A stretch of DNA of 64,000 bases from Aquitalea denitrificans (GCF_009856625.1 NZ_CP047241.1:3472001-3536000), one strand, 5' to 3'; counted from the stretch's first letter, positions 27,133 through 35,756 are shown. Numbers and translations: made by a program. The notes: generated by a model not told the origin, from the letters alone.

Positions 27133-28010
27133 ACAGCGCCCTACAGGATCAGGCCGCCAGTCTGCGCCGGCTGACAGCCAAGGCCGGCAGGGCGCCCAGC
27201 TTTGCCTTCATCGGTTCGGACAAGGCTGGTGCTAGCACCCTGGTGACCGAGCTGTCGCTGGGACTGGCTTATGCCGGCCATCGCCCGCTGGTGGTGGACT
27301 GCAGCCTGGGCCAGGTGCAGGCACGCAGGTTGGGCACCCCTACCACCGCCACGCTGGAAAGCCAGATGGTCAGCGTAGGCGGACTGGACGAAATGATGAC
27401 CACCTCGCGCCAGGGTATTCAGCTGATCAACCTGTATGCTCGGCCAGAAGAACGCGCACTATTTTCCGCCCAGCTCTGGCTGCGTCTGGGCAGCGAATTT
27501 GCCGCCTTGGAACGGGACAGCAGCGTGCTGATGATAGACGTGCCTGTTACCGCCACCGATCCTGTCCCGGCCAGCGTGGCGGACAATCTGGTGCTGGTGC
27601 TCAGCCCGGCGGCCGACTCCATGACTACGGCCTACGCCAACATCAAGCGTCTGTCCAGCGGCTTTGGCCGGCAGCGCTTCAATGTTCTGGTCAACCGGGT
27701 GCGCCATCTGGAAGAAGCACGCGATTTGTTCAACCGACTGGCTGCAGTCACCAGCGAGTTTCTCAGTGTCTCGCTGCGCTGGGTCGGCTTCGTTCCTGCC
27801 GACAATGCCGTGCGCCGCAGCCAGGCCCTGCGCCGCCCGCTGATGGAGGCCTTTCCCGACAGTGAAGCCGCGGCAGCCTTTGCCCAGCTGGCTGCGGTAC
27901 TACCCCAATGGGACAGCCCGGAAACCGAACGTAACGATACTGGCTTCATGGACATGCTGATCGCCACCTCGCGCGACTGGGCCGAGGCTGATGGAGCAAA
28001 ACGACGATGA
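27129..28010 (+). CDS. flhG: FlhG/FleN-family MinD-like protein with degenerate P-loop
   Basis: 293 residues, beginning with the family's short N-terminal motif (DQAASLRRL) that normally stimulates FlhF. The position of the deviant Walker A box reads GSDKAGAST at residues 29-37; compared with the usual GKGGVGKTT both the signature Lys and the catalytic P-loop Lys are missing. Other MinD features remain (VVDCSLGQ, LMIDVP, LVLVLSPAADS). It likely still limits flagellar number but may not hydrolyse ATP. Starts four bases before the flhF stop and overlaps fliA by four. Confidence 0.88.
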   Translation: MNSALQDQAASLRRLTAKAGRAPSFAFIGSDKAGASTLVTELSLGLAYAGHRPLVVDCSLGQVQARRLGTPTTATLESQMVSVGGLDEMMTTSRQGIQLINLYARPEERALFSAQLWLRLGSEFAALERDSSVLMIDVPVTATDPVPASVADNLVLVLSPAADSMTTAYANIKRLSSGFGRQRFNVLVNRVRHLEEARDLFNRLAAVTSEFLSVSLRWVGFVPADNAVRRSQALRRPLMEAFPDSEAAAAFAQLAAVLPQWDSPETERNDTGFMDMLIATSRDWAEADGAKRR

Positions 28011-28753
28011 CATTACCGTCCCTACGCCGCAAAGGCTATGCCGGTGCAGTCTCGCAACCGGAAATCGACGTACAGAAACACCTGCCGCTGGTGAAAAAAC
28101 TGGCCGGCATGCTGATGGCCCGTCTGCCCGCCTCGGTGGAAATGGATGATCTGGTCCAGGTAGGCATCATCGGCCTGATCGATGCCGCCCGCCAGTTCGA
28201 TCCCCTGCAGGGAGTGCAGTTTGAAACCTTTGCCAGCCAGCGCATACGTGGAGCCATGCTGGACGAGCTGCGCCGTGAAGACTGGCTGCCGCGCCAAGCA
28301 CGCCGCCAGGCTCGGCAGATCGAAGACAGCATCAACAAGCTGGAACAACAGCTGGGCCGCGCGCCGCTAGAGTCGGAAATCGCCGCCACTCTGGGCGTGG
28401 AGCTGGATGACTACCAAAGCATGCTGGGCGACTGCAAAGGCCTGAGCCTGGTGCACTTTGAAGACTTTTCCGATGGCGAAGGCGAAACACTGAACGACGC
28501 CATTGCCAATATCGAAGACAGCAATGCGCCCAATCCGCTGCAAGTGCTGGCCGATGGCGATTTCCGCCAGGCACTGGTGGATGCCATCAAGACCCTGCCG
28601 GAACGCGACCAACTGGTAATGGCGCTGTATTACGAGCAGGAACTGAACCTGAAGGAAATCGGTGCCGTACTGGAAGTGTCGGAATCCCGCGTTTGCCAGC
28701 TACACACCCAGGCCATTGCCCGCATCAGGGCCAAGATGAAGGAATGGCTGTAA
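28007..28753 (+). CDS. fliA: flagellar sigma factor sigma-28
   Basis: 248 residues. Region 2 (LVKKLAGMLMARLPASVEMDDLVQVGIIGLIDA), region 3 (REDWLPRQARRQARQIE) and region 4 (LNLKEIGAVLEVSESRVCQLH) are all recognisable. It directs RNA polymerase to late flagellar genes. It starts in a four-base ATGA overlap with flhG, so its translation is coupled to that gene. Confidence 0.97.
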   Translation: MTLPSLRRKGYAGAVSQPEIDVQKHLPLVKKLAGMLMARLPASVEMDDLVQVGIIGLIDAARQFDPLQGVQFETFASQRIRGAMLDELRREDWLPRQARRQARQIEDSINKLEQQLGRAPLESEIAATLGVELDDYQSMLGDCKGLSLVHFEDFSDGEGETLNDAIANIEDSNAPNPLQVLADGDFRQALVDAIKTLPERDQLVMALYYEQELNLKEIGAVLEVSESRVCQLHTQAIARIRAKMKEWL

Positions 28754-28792
28754 AGCCACCGGCCTGCCCGGATAACGATAACGGAATCAAGC

Positions 28793-29542
28793 GTGGACAA
28801 GATCAGCATCATCGCCATTGTCATGGGTCTGACAGCCATCATTGCAGGCCAGGCCATCGAAGGGGGCAATATCGGCTCCCTGCTGCAACTGACTGCCTTC
28901 ATGATTGTGATTGGCGGCACCATGAGCGCCGTCATGCTGCAAAGCACACCCAAGCAGTTTGTTGCCGGCATGCGCATGATCAAGTGGATTTTCCAGCCGC
29001 CGCCACAGGACAATGAACGGCTGATCCGCGAAGTGGTGAACTGGAGCCAGACCGCGCGGCGCGGCGGCTTGCTGTCACTGGAAGGCTATGTCACCCAGCA
29101 AAAGGATCCGTTCACTAAAAAGGCCCTGCAAATGGTGGTGGATGGTGCCGAACCCGATGTGCTGCGCGGCGTGATGGAAGTGGAAATCGGCATGTTCGAG
29201 CATGCGCGCAAACAAGCTGCACGGGTGTGGGAATCCGCCGGTGGCTATGCCCCTACCATGGGGATTCTGGGTGCGGTACTGGGCCTGATCCACGTCATGG
29301 AAAACCTGTCCGACCCCTCCAAGCTGGGTGCCGGCATTGCCGTGGCCTTTGTGGCCACCGTGTATGGCGTAGGCTCGGCCAACCTGTTTTTCCTGCCGGT
29401 GGCCAACAAGCTCAAGCATCTGGTGGCGGTTGAAATCGCCCTCAAGGAAATGGTGGTGGAAGGCCTGGTGGCGATTGCCAACGGTGAGAACCCGCGCATC
29501 ATTGAAAGCCGCTTGCGCAGCTTCCAGGCGATGCACGAGTAA
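28793..29542 (+). CDS. motC: flagellar motor stator subunit MotA/MotC type
   Basis: 249 residues, GTG start with GGA upstream. Four membrane helices (IIAIVMGLTAIIAG, LTAFMIVIGGTM, APTMGILGAVLGLIHVM, AVAFVATVYGVGSANLFFLP) and the cytoplasmic charged loop between helices 2 and 3 are MotA-like. Proton- or sodium-driven stators need a MotB/MotD partner, normally encoded immediately downstream; here the next gene is a convergent nuclease four bases away, so the partner must be elsewhere. The name motC follows the position after fliA in polar flagellates and is tentative. Confidence 0.88.
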   Translation: MDKISIIAIVMGLTAIIAGQAIEGGNIGSLLQLTAFMIVIGGTMSAVMLQSTPKQFVAGMRMIKWIFQPPPQDNERLIREVVNWSQTARRGGLLSLEGYVTQQKDPFTKKALQMVVDGAEPDVLRGVMEVEIGMFEHARKQAARVWESAGGYAPTMGILGAVLGLIHVMENLSDPSKLGAGIAVAFVATVYGVGSANLFFLPVANKLKHLVAVEIALKEMVVEGLVAIANGENPRIIESRLRSFQAMHE

Positions 29543-29545
29543 GCG

Positions 29546-30961
29546 TCAGAACGGTAAATCTTCCGGCGGCAACAAACGCAGGCTGCTGCCTGCTGCCGGT
29601 TTTTTCAGGTAGGCGTCCAACAGTTTGTAGGTATCGATATCAAAGCTGGGCCTGCCTTGCAAGCCAGCCTCGCCCACCTTGCGCGAGCCCAGATAGCACC
29701 AGCGGTCAAACACATGCTCGATGGCCGCACCAGTCACCTCATCACTTTCCACCACTGCTAGCGGGCCGGGATATTCCCACGCCTTCACCCGGATACGCGC
29801 CAGCGCCTGCATCAGCCGCATATTGTGCGAAGGAGCCGGCTCCCGCCCCACGCAAGCACCGCGGCAACGTCCACCCTTTAGCGCCATGCATCCCGCACCC
29901 TTGCGACTGGTTACTGCTTCCACCCCCAGTACGGACTGACACAAACTGTTGCCACTGGCAATCTCGGCCAGTACCTTGCGCGCTTCCTTCGGGCTACGGA
30001 ACAAGCCGTACAAGTCTGCCGTACGGCTGAAATCCAGCTGATCGGCATGCACGATGACCGGTAGCACAAACTCACCCTGGCTGTGATCCAGCTGAATGGA
30101 ACAGACTTCGCTGAGCAGACGGCTGCGATGATTGTAAAAAGGCTTCAGTTGACGCAGCAACTGCTGCTCCAGCAGCGCAGCCCCTAGCTCGCCAATGGTT
30201 TCCTGGCAGTTGATACGCCGGACCGGGCGCTGGATGGCCGGTTCCTTGCCATACTTTCCATCCTGCGCCAGTTGCGACACCACCTTGCCACGTACATTGC
30301 TGGCCCGGCCCACATACAGGGCCTGTTCGTCTTCACCCCAAATGGTGTACACCCCGGGTAGATCGGGCAGGTCATCCACCAGCACGGCATCCACTCCTGG
30401 CGGCAGTTCGGGTTGAGCCATCACATGACGGATAGCCTCCTGCACTACTTCTTCCCCCAGCTCGACACAGGCCGACTGCAAGAATAGCTGCAAGGCTTCG
30501 GCATCGGCCATCGCCCGGTGCCGCTCGGCCAACTGCAAGCCATGGCGCTGGATGATGCTATCCAGATTGTGCTTGAAGTGTTGGGGGTAAAGACGCCGCG
30601 ACAACTTGACCGTACACAGCGTAGCGTTTTGCAAACGCAAGCCGACGCGGCGGAATTCATTGCGCAAAAAGCCATAGTCAAAACGGACGTTATGCGCCAG
30701 CAGCAAACGCCCCTGCAGCATGGGCAGCAGTTGCGCGGCGATGACGGAGAACGGATCGGCATCCTGCACCATAGCGTTGCTGATGCCGGTCATGTTCTCG
30801 ATGAAGGGCGGAATCGGCTGCAAGGGATTGACCAGTGTCTGGTAGCGCTGCAGTTGCTCGCCATCCAGCAGGATGAGGCCGATTTCGGTAATGCGATCGC
30901 GGCCGATATGGCCGCCGGTGGTTTCCAGGTCGACAATGGCCCAGGGAATATCAAACAGCAT
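29546..30961 (-). CDS. DnaQ-like exonuclease fused to GIY-YIG (UvrC/Cho-like) nuclease
   Basis: 471 residues. The N-terminal 170 residues form a DEDDh exonuclease like the Pol III epsilon subunit: AIVDLETTGG, AHNVRFDYGFL, HRAMADAEA. From about residue 200 a GIY-YIG domain follows (LPGVYTIWGEDEQALYVGRASNVRGKV) with a UvrC/Cho-like continuation including LKPFYNHRS. A Cys-containing patch (CMALKGGRCRGACVGRE) resembles the second half of Cho proteins. Probably acts in DNA repair; the real substrate is unknown. It converges on the stator gene with three bases between stops. Confidence 0.9.
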   Translation of the reverse strand: MLFDIPWAIVDLETTGGHIGRDRITEIGLILLDGEQLQRYQTLVNPLQPIPPFIENMTGISNAMVQDADPFSVIAAQLLPMLQGRLLLAHNVRFDYGFLRNEFRRVGLRLQNATLCTVKLSRRLYPQHFKHNLDSIIQRHGLQLAERHRAMADAEALQLFLQSACVELGEEVVQEAIRHVMAQPELPPGVDAVLVDDLPDLPGVYTIWGEDEQALYVGRASNVRGKVVSQLAQDGKYGKEPAIQRPVRRINCQETIGELGAALLEQQLLRQLKPFYNHRSRLLSEVCSIQLDHSQGEFVLPVIVHADQLDFSRTADLYGLFRSPKEARKVLAEIASGNSLCQSVLGVEAVTSRKGAGCMALKGGRCRGACVGREPAPSHNMRLMQALARIRVKAWEYPGPLAVVESDEVTGAAIEHVFDRWCYLGSRKVGEAGLQGRPSFDIDTYKLLDAYLKKPAAGSSLRLLPPEDLPF

Positions 30962-31149
30962 GCAATCTCGTCGGAAAATTCATCAAAGGTCGGCCAGCCC
31001 GGAAGACAAGCTGCGCCATGGCAGGCAAACGCGCATCTTACACCGTGCCACCAGCTTTGCCGATGCAGCCATTCCGGTATTGCTGTGCCGCCTGCAACAG
31101 TAGCCCCCAGCAGGTATGCTAGGCTGCCGAAAAAAATAGTGCAAAAGTG

Positions 31150-31178
31150 TTGACACCAAAAATCCGTATCGGTATAGT
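31150..31178 (+). promoter_or_regulatory. strong sigma-70 promoter for the tRNA cluster
   Basis: Perfect -35 TTGACA at 31150-31155, 17-bp spacer and -10 TATAGT at 31173-31178, 38 bases before the first tRNA. Confidence 0.85.
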
Positions 31179-31215
31179 TCGCCCTCTCGAAAGACAAAAC
31201 GTTTTTTGAGACAGT

Positions 31216-31292
31216 GCACCCGTAGCTCAGTTGGATAGAGTATTTGGCTACGAACCAAAGGGTCGGGCGTTCGAATCGCTCCGGGTGCACCA
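31216..31292 (+). tRNA. tRNA-Arg (anticodon ACG), copy 1
   Basis: 77 nt with encoded CCA. Acceptor GCACCCG pairs with CGGGTGC; the anticodon stem closes CTACGAA (anticodon ACG); the T loop reads TTCGAAT. The wobble A would be made inosine by TadA to read CGU, CGC and CGA. Confidence 0.97.
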
Positions 31293-31299
31293 CCACAGC

Positions 31300-31374
31300 G
31301 TCCCTATAGTTTAGCGGTTAGAACACCGCCCTTTCACGGCGGTAGCCGGGGTTCGATTCCCCGTGGGGACGCCA
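31300..31374 (+). tRNA. tRNA-Glu (anticodon TTC), copy 1
   Basis: 75 nt with encoded CCA. Acceptor GTCCCTA pairs with TGGGGAC; stem CCGCC/GGCGG closes the loop with TTC; T loop TTCGATT. Seven bases after the Arg tRNA. Confidence 0.97.
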
Positions 31375-31378
31375 CTTT

Positions 31379-31455
31379 GCACCCGTAGCTCAGTTGGATA
31401 GAGTATTTGGCTACGAACCAAAGGGTCGGGCGTTCGAATCGCTCCGGGTGCACCA
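31379..31455 (+). tRNA. tRNA-Arg (anticodon ACG), copy 2
   Basis: Identical in sequence to the first Arg copy, 163 bases downstream; part of a tandem duplication of the Arg-Glu unit. Confidence 0.97.
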
Positions 31456-31457
31456 AA

Positions 31458-31532
31458 GTCCCTATAGTTTAGCGGTTAGAACACCGCCCTTTCACGGCGG
31501 TAGCCGGGGTTCGATTCCCCGTGGGGACGCCA
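31458..31532 (+). tRNA. tRNA-Glu (anticodon TTC), copy 2
   Basis: Identical to the first Glu copy, 158 bases downstream. Only two bases separate it from the preceding Arg tRNA, against seven in the first unit. Confidence 0.97.
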
Positions 31533-31540
31533 GGATTCAG

Positions 31541-31573
31541 AAAAATGCCCAGTCAGCAGACTGGGCATTTTTC
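31541..31573 (+). terminator. terminator of the tRNA operon
   Basis: AAAATGCCCAGTC, AGCA loop, GACTGGGCATTTT: a 13-bp stem ending in T residues, nine bases after the last tRNA. Confidence 0.9.
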
Positions 31574-31668
31574 ATGGTTGTCACCAGAACAGCTCTCCCC
31601 CTCAGCCAGACAAAAACAATGCCACCCGCAGGCGGCAGTTGTTGCATCCGGCCATCACATCTCTCTAT

Positions 31669-32289
31669 TCAGATACGATAGCTGCTGACCGTCATCAGCT
31701 TGGCCGTCAACTTCATCAGACCCCGCACTGGGGCTGGCAGGCTGGCAGCACCAAATTCATGTGCCATGTCAGCGTGGCGCAGCTCGTCATCCCGCATCTG
31801 CATCACAATGGCGCGGCTTTTGGCGTCTGCCGCAGGCAAGGCCGTCAGGTGGCTGTCCAGATGCGCCCCCACCTGATGTTCGGTTTCTTCCAGAAAACCC
31901 AGGTTCCATTTGTCACCCAAGAAACCTGCCGTCACGCCAATAGCCAGCGAACCGGTATACCACAAGGGGCCCAACAGACTGGGCTGACCACCCAATTCGC
32001 GAATGCGCTGCTCGGTCCAGGCCAGATGCTCCACCTCCTCGAAGGCCGCATGCTGCAGGGCCTCGCGCGCAGCCGGATTGCGCGCCGTCAGCGCCTGGCC
32101 CTGATACAGCGCCTGGGCGCACACCTCGCCACAGTGGTTCACCCGCATCAGGCCGATGGTGTGGCGCTTTTCCTCTGCGCTGAGTTCGGCTTCTTCCAGC
32201 CCGCTATCCGGCCGTGGCCGCTGGCTTTGCGCCGGGGCAAACAGGGTACGCAGGCCCTTGTCAAATTCGGTAATCAGCGTGTCAAACAT
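31669..32289 (-). CDS. coq7: 2-polyprenyl-3-methyl-6-methoxy-1,4-benzoquinone hydroxylase
   Basis: 206 residues, Coq7-family di-iron protein. The two ExxH iron-binding repeats are visible: LMRVNHCGEVCAQ / FEEVEHLAWTE in the first half and EETEHQVGAH / RDDELRHADMA in the second. It adds the C5/C6 hydroxyl of the ubiquinone ring at the membrane. In many beta-proteobacteria Coq7 replaces UbiF. It is transcribed divergently from ppa. Confidence 0.95.
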   Translation of the reverse strand: MFDTLITEFDKGLRTLFAPAQSQRPRPDSGLEEAELSAEEKRHTIGLMRVNHCGEVCAQALYQGQALTARNPAAREALQHAAFEEVEHLAWTEQRIRELGGQPSLLGPLWYTGSLAIGVTAGFLGDKWNLGFLEETEHQVGAHLDSHLTALPAADAKSRAIVMQMRDDELRHADMAHEFGAASLPAPVRGLMKLTAKLMTVSSYRI

Positions 32290-32322
32290 AGTGTTCCTGA
32301 TTGGTGCACAAATCCGTCAAAC

Positions 32323-32365
32323 ATTATACCTGTGCACCGCACAAGACGGCAGCTGCTGATATAAT
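32323..32365. promoter_or_regulatory. divergent promoter region of coq7 and ppa
   Basis: A perfect TATAAT lies on the minus strand at 32328-32323 (toward coq7) and another on the plus strand at 32360-32365 (toward ppa). No consensus -35 element is seen for either, so only the -10 elements support this. Confidence 0.45.
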
Positions 32366-32416
32366 CCTGCAAGAAATTCCGTGTAAACAACCACCATTAA
32401 CAAAGGATTCTGCCTG

Positions 32417-32944
32417 ATGAACCTGGAACTCATCGGCCCGGGCAAAGACATGCCGGGCGACTTCAACGTCGTGATCGAAATCTCCGCCAACGCTGCGCCG
32501 ATCAAATACGAATTCGACAAAGAGTGGAACACCCTGGTGGTTGACCGTTTCATGGGCACCTCCATGATGTACCCGGCCAACTACGGCTTCGTGCCGCAGA
32601 CGCTGGCTGGCGATGGCGACCCGGTTGACGTGCTGGTGGTTACCCCCTTCCCGCTGCCGCCGGGCGTGGTGATCCGCTGTCGTGCCCTGGGTCTGATCAA
32701 GATGGAAGACGACGGCGGCGTGGATGCCAAGCTGGTTGCCGTACCGGTGGAAAAGCTGTGCCCGATGTACAAGTCCATCCAGAAGCTGGAAGACCTGCCG
32801 GAACTGCTGCGTGCCCAGATGGTGCACTTCTTTGAGCACTACAAGGACCTGGAAAAAGGCAAGTGGGTCAAGATCAACGGTTGGGGCACGCTGGAAGATG
32901 CCAAAACCGAACTGGTGGAAGGCATTGAGCGCTTCGGCAAGTAA
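32417..32944 (+). CDS. ppa: inorganic pyrophosphatase
   Basis: 175 residues, the normal size of family I soluble pyrophosphatase. The signature DGDPVDVLVV holds the metal-binding Asp triad; YPANYGFVPQT and KWVKINGWG are conserved. It hydrolyses pyrophosphate in the cytosol, pulling biosynthetic reactions forward. Single gene with a strong terminator behind it. Confidence 0.98.
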   Translation: MNLELIGPGKDMPGDFNVVIEISANAAPIKYEFDKEWNTLVVDRFMGTSMMYPANYGFVPQTLAGDGDPVDVLVVTPFPLPPGVVIRCRALGLIKMEDDGGVDAKLVAVPVEKLCPMYKSIQKLEDLPELLRAQMVHFFEHYKDLEKGKWVKINGWGTLEDAKTELVEGIERFGK

Positions 32945-32990
32945 TTGCTGCCAGTGGCCTGCCGTGCAGGCCCGCGTCCATCACGGACAT

Positions 32991-33020
32991 GAAAAACGCC
33001 AGTGCATGCACTGGCGTTTT
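32991..33020. terminator. bidirectional terminator, perfect 30-bp palindrome
   Basis: AAAAACGCCAGTGCA followed by its exact complement. It ends ppa on the plus strand and the small secreted-protein gene on the minus strand. Confidence 0.9.
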
Positions 33021-33063
33021 TGCTTACCGGCAGCCGGTCAAGATGGGCTGCCATCCAGCAGGC

Positions 33064-33270
33064 TTAGTGGTTGCGGTAATCGGCCGGATTAGCAGCAATA
33101 GCCTTGCCAGCATGCTCATCCGCCGCCTTGCGCTGGGCATCGCTCAGGAATTGCTGCTCGTACTTCTTCACGGCATCCTTGTCCGGGCGGCTACGTACAT
33201 CGCTATCTGCCATGGCAGCAGCAACAAGAGCATTAGAAACAACAACAGCCAGCATCAATTTTTTCAACAT
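33064..33270 (-). CDS. small secreted protein of unknown function
   Basis: 68 residues: a signal peptide (MLKKLMLAVVVSNALVAAAMA, cleavage near residue 21) and a mature peptide of about 47 residues rich in Asp, Lys and Ala (DSDVRSRPDKDAVKKYEQQF). A strong ribosome-binding site (GGAGTGAATC before the ATG) and a terminator downstream support a real gene. Not recognised. The 213 bases upstream to the LysR gene are AT-rich and could hold both divergent promoters. Confidence 0.7.
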   Translation of the reverse strand: MLKKLMLAVVVSNALVAAAMADSDVRSRPDKDAVKKYEQQFLSDAQRKAADEHAGKAIAANPADYRNH

Positions 33271-33483
33271 GATTCACTCCATTTGGTTAGCAGGATGCAA
33301 GCTTTCCGGGCCACTCATCAAAATTTATTCAATTTTTTTGATGACATTTTCAGATTGGCACGTAAAATTACTTTGCTATCAATGGCTTTATTTCTTGCAT
33401 CGGGTTGGTGAAGTGAATATTAAACGCGAGCCATTCCTGTTGATAGCGAAATGATCTGAACAGTTCATTCAATAAATTTGAAC

Positions 33484-34383
33484 ATGAAACTATCACTAGA
33501 TGCTTTGTTGGTGCTGGATGCCATTGATCGTAACGGCAGCTTTGCCGCCGCGGCCGAAGAGCTGCACCGTGTAACGTCCGCCGTCAGCTATGTCATCCAG
33601 AAACTGGAACAGGATCTGGACATCACGCTATTTGACCGCAGCGGCCACCGCGCACGGCTGACACCCGCTGGTGAACTATTACTGCGGGACGGGCGCTATC
33701 TACTTGACGCCGCCCGCACGGTGGAGCATCGCCTGCAGCAGCAAGCTGCCGGCTGGGAGAGCGAGCTGGTCATCACCATTGGCGACCTCATTCCCTTCGA
33801 ACAGCTGATACCGCTGATCCAGCGCTTTGACCAACTGGGTAGCGGCACCCAGCTACGCTTTACCCGTGAAGTATTTGGCGGCATCTGGGACGCACTGTAT
33901 GACGCACGTGCCGATCTGGTACTCGGCGCCCCGGGGCATCCGCCTTCCGGAGATTATTTCTATCGCGAGATCGGCTCCATCGACTTTGTCTTTCTGGTTA
34001 GCCCCACTCACCCGCTGGCCAGCGCAAGCGAACCACTGGCGGCCCACACCCTGCGCAAGCACCGCATCATCTCGCTGGGCGATACCTCGCGCCGCCTGCC
34101 CACCCGCACCGCAGGCATACTGGATGGACAGGATGTACTGACCGTACACACCCTGGATGCCAAACTCGCACTGATGACCGCAGGCCTGGGTATTGGCTAT
34201 CTGCCACGCACCCTTGCCACGCCATATCTGCAAAACGGCCAACTTGTGGAAAAATCGCTGAAGGAAAAACGTAGTTGCACCAAAATGTTCTATGCCTGGA
34301 AAGAAGAATCACCCGGCAAGGCGCTGACGTGGTTTATTGAAAATCTGGGTCTCAGCATCCAGCAAAAGCAACTGATCATCTAA
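33484..34383 (+). CDS. LysR-family transcriptional regulator
   Basis: 299 residues from the ATG at 33484; an in-frame TTG at 33478 is less likely. N-terminal helix-turn-helix (LDALLVLDAIDRNGSFAAAAEELHRVTSAVSYVIQKLEQ), then a periplasmic-binding-like effector domain. Effector unknown. The unknown gene that follows starts nine bases later on the same strand, an unusual pairing because LysR genes more often diverge from their targets. Confidence 0.93.
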   Translation: MKLSLDALLVLDAIDRNGSFAAAAEELHRVTSAVSYVIQKLEQDLDITLFDRSGHRARLTPAGELLLRDGRYLLDAARTVEHRLQQQAAGWESELVITIGDLIPFEQLIPLIQRFDQLGSGTQLRFTREVFGGIWDALYDARADLVLGAPGHPPSGDYFYREIGSIDFVFLVSPTHPLASASEPLAAHTLRKHRIISLGDTSRRLPTRTAGILDGQDVLTVHTLDAKLALMTAGLGIGYLPRTLATPYLQNGQLVEKSLKEKRSCTKMFYAWKEESPGKALTWFIENLGLSIQQKQLII

Positions 34384-34391
34384 GGCCATCC

Positions 34392-35138
34392 ATGTTTCAG
34401 CCATCCGGCACTGCACCTCATCTGCACTGGCTCAGCCTGCGACTGCACCAGCGCGGCTTGCTGCTGCCTGCAAGCGAGACTGTACCGGGCTGGTTGCCGG
34501 CTGGCTGGCTTGGTTATGCAGCGGACGACTGTTGGCTGGATCTGGGGGACGACGAAAGCAGCGCTCTGGATCTGCGCCTGTTGCACTGCCAACAGCAGCA
34601 GGTCATTGCCGTGGAAATATGTGGCCAATGGCAACCGCAGGGCGAGCAGCTCGGCTTCATGCTCTTGTGCGGTAGCACCCTGCCACTGCCAGCCGCTGCC
34701 ATCCACTGGCTGGACAATATGGCCCCCTTGCCCGGTGCCTGGCTACATTGCGGGCCAGCTGGCAGCGCCCGTTATACCCTGCACGTGATGAATGCCATGC
34801 AATATGCCTTGAAACTGGCATGGCAGCACTTACCCACCAGCGCCACACCAAGTGCCATCAACTGGGAACAATGCATGCAGCAGCAAATGGAGGTGGCAGA
34901 CAAGCTGCTCGCCTTGTCACTCCATTACCTGCAACAGCAAGGCATTGATGCCGCCGGACATGATGCCGAGACAGTACGGGCACAGTTCTCCCTTCCTCCA
35001 GGACAGCAGACCCACTTTGCGGCCAACCTGGCACTACTCATCGTGCTGGCAATGCAACAGCGCGATACCCTGCACAGCGCATTGCAACAGGTTTTCAGCA
35101 CTCTTCAGCCGCAGCCAACATCCCGCCAGAATCCATAG
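34392..35138 (+). CDS. hypothetical protein, Gln/Leu-rich
   Basis: 248 residues, no signal peptide or membrane helix and no family recognised. It is rich in Leu, Gln, His and Ala, with a predicted helical second half (MQQQMEVADKLLALSLHYLQQQG). It begins nine bases after the LysR regulator and is followed by a bidirectional terminator, so the two are probably one operon. Codon use looks like the surrounding core genes. Confidence 0.65.
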   Translation: MFQPSGTAPHLHWLSLRLHQRGLLLPASETVPGWLPAGWLGYAADDCWLDLGDDESSALDLRLLHCQQQQVIAVEICGQWQPQGEQLGFMLLCGSTLPLPAAAIHWLDNMAPLPGAWLHCGPAGSARYTLHVMNAMQYALKLAWQHLPTSATPSAINWEQCMQQQMEVADKLLALSLHYLQQQGIDAAGHDAETVRAQFSLPPGQQTHFAANLALLIVLAMQQRDTLHSALQQVFSTLQPQPTSRQNP

Positions 35139-35142
35139 CCAT

Positions 35143-35172
35143 AAAAAAACCCGCCAATTAGGCGGGTTTTTT
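35143..35172. terminator. bidirectional terminator
   Basis: AAAAAAACCCGCC, AATTA loop, GGCGGGTTTTTT. Between the unknown gene and the convergent phasin gene. Confidence 0.9.
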
Positions 35173-35186
35173 GAACAGTACTTGAA

Positions 35187-35756
35187 TCAGGCAGCAGCAG
35201 GTGCAGCCGGCTTCTTGCGACTAACTGCAGCAGCAGTGGCCTTGGCCTGATTGCTGGCAGCTTCCACGCTGGCTTCAGCGATTTCGGCGCTCACCTTCTT
35301 TGCTGTCTTGGACACGCTTTCGAAAGCAGCATTGGAGCTGTTCACGAAAGTTTTCAGTGCAGAAACGGCAACGTCAGAGCCAGCCGGAGCGTTCTTGGAC
35401 AGGCGGTCCAGATTGCTCAGCAGCAGCTTGTTCTGTTCGGCCAGCTGCTCTTCCACGAAGGAAGTCAGTTCGCCCTGAGTGGCAACGGCCACATCGTAAA
35501 CTTCACGTGCCACGCTGAATGCCTGGTCCAGGCCCGGCTGAGCCAGACTGGTTTGCAGTTCGGCAAACGCTTTCGGATCTTTCACTTCGCTCAGTGCCTT
35601 GAAGTGCTTGGCATTGTTGTCCAGCAACTTGCGGGTCAGTTCCAGCTGCAGGCTGGCAAAACGTTCAGCGCCAGCCAGAACGATGGAGGACAGGCGAACG
35701 GCTTTATCAAATTGCGCCTGGCCGAGAGCAGAAAATTCTTGGGTATTGGTAAACAT
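35187..35756 (-). CDS. phaP: phasin family protein
   Basis: 189 residues, entirely helical and amphipathic, matching phasin_2-type granule proteins: N terminus with QAQFDKAVRLSSIVLAGAERFASLQLEL, a middle FVEEQLAEQNKLLLSNLDRL, and an Ala/Lys-rich tail (RKKPAAPAAA). Phasins coat polyhydroxyalkanoate granules, which implies storage-polymer synthesis in this organism. It has its own predicted promoter and GGAG ribosome-binding site. Confidence 0.88.
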   Translation of the reverse strand: MFTNTQEFSALGQAQFDKAVRLSSIVLAGAERFASLQLELTRKLLDNNAKHFKALSEVKDPKAFAELQTSLAQPGLDQAFSVAREVYDVAVATQGELTSFVEEQLAEQNKLLLSNLDRLSKNAPAGSDVAVSALKTFVNSSNAAFESVSKTAKKVSAEIAEASVEAASNQAKATAAAVSRKKPAAPAAA

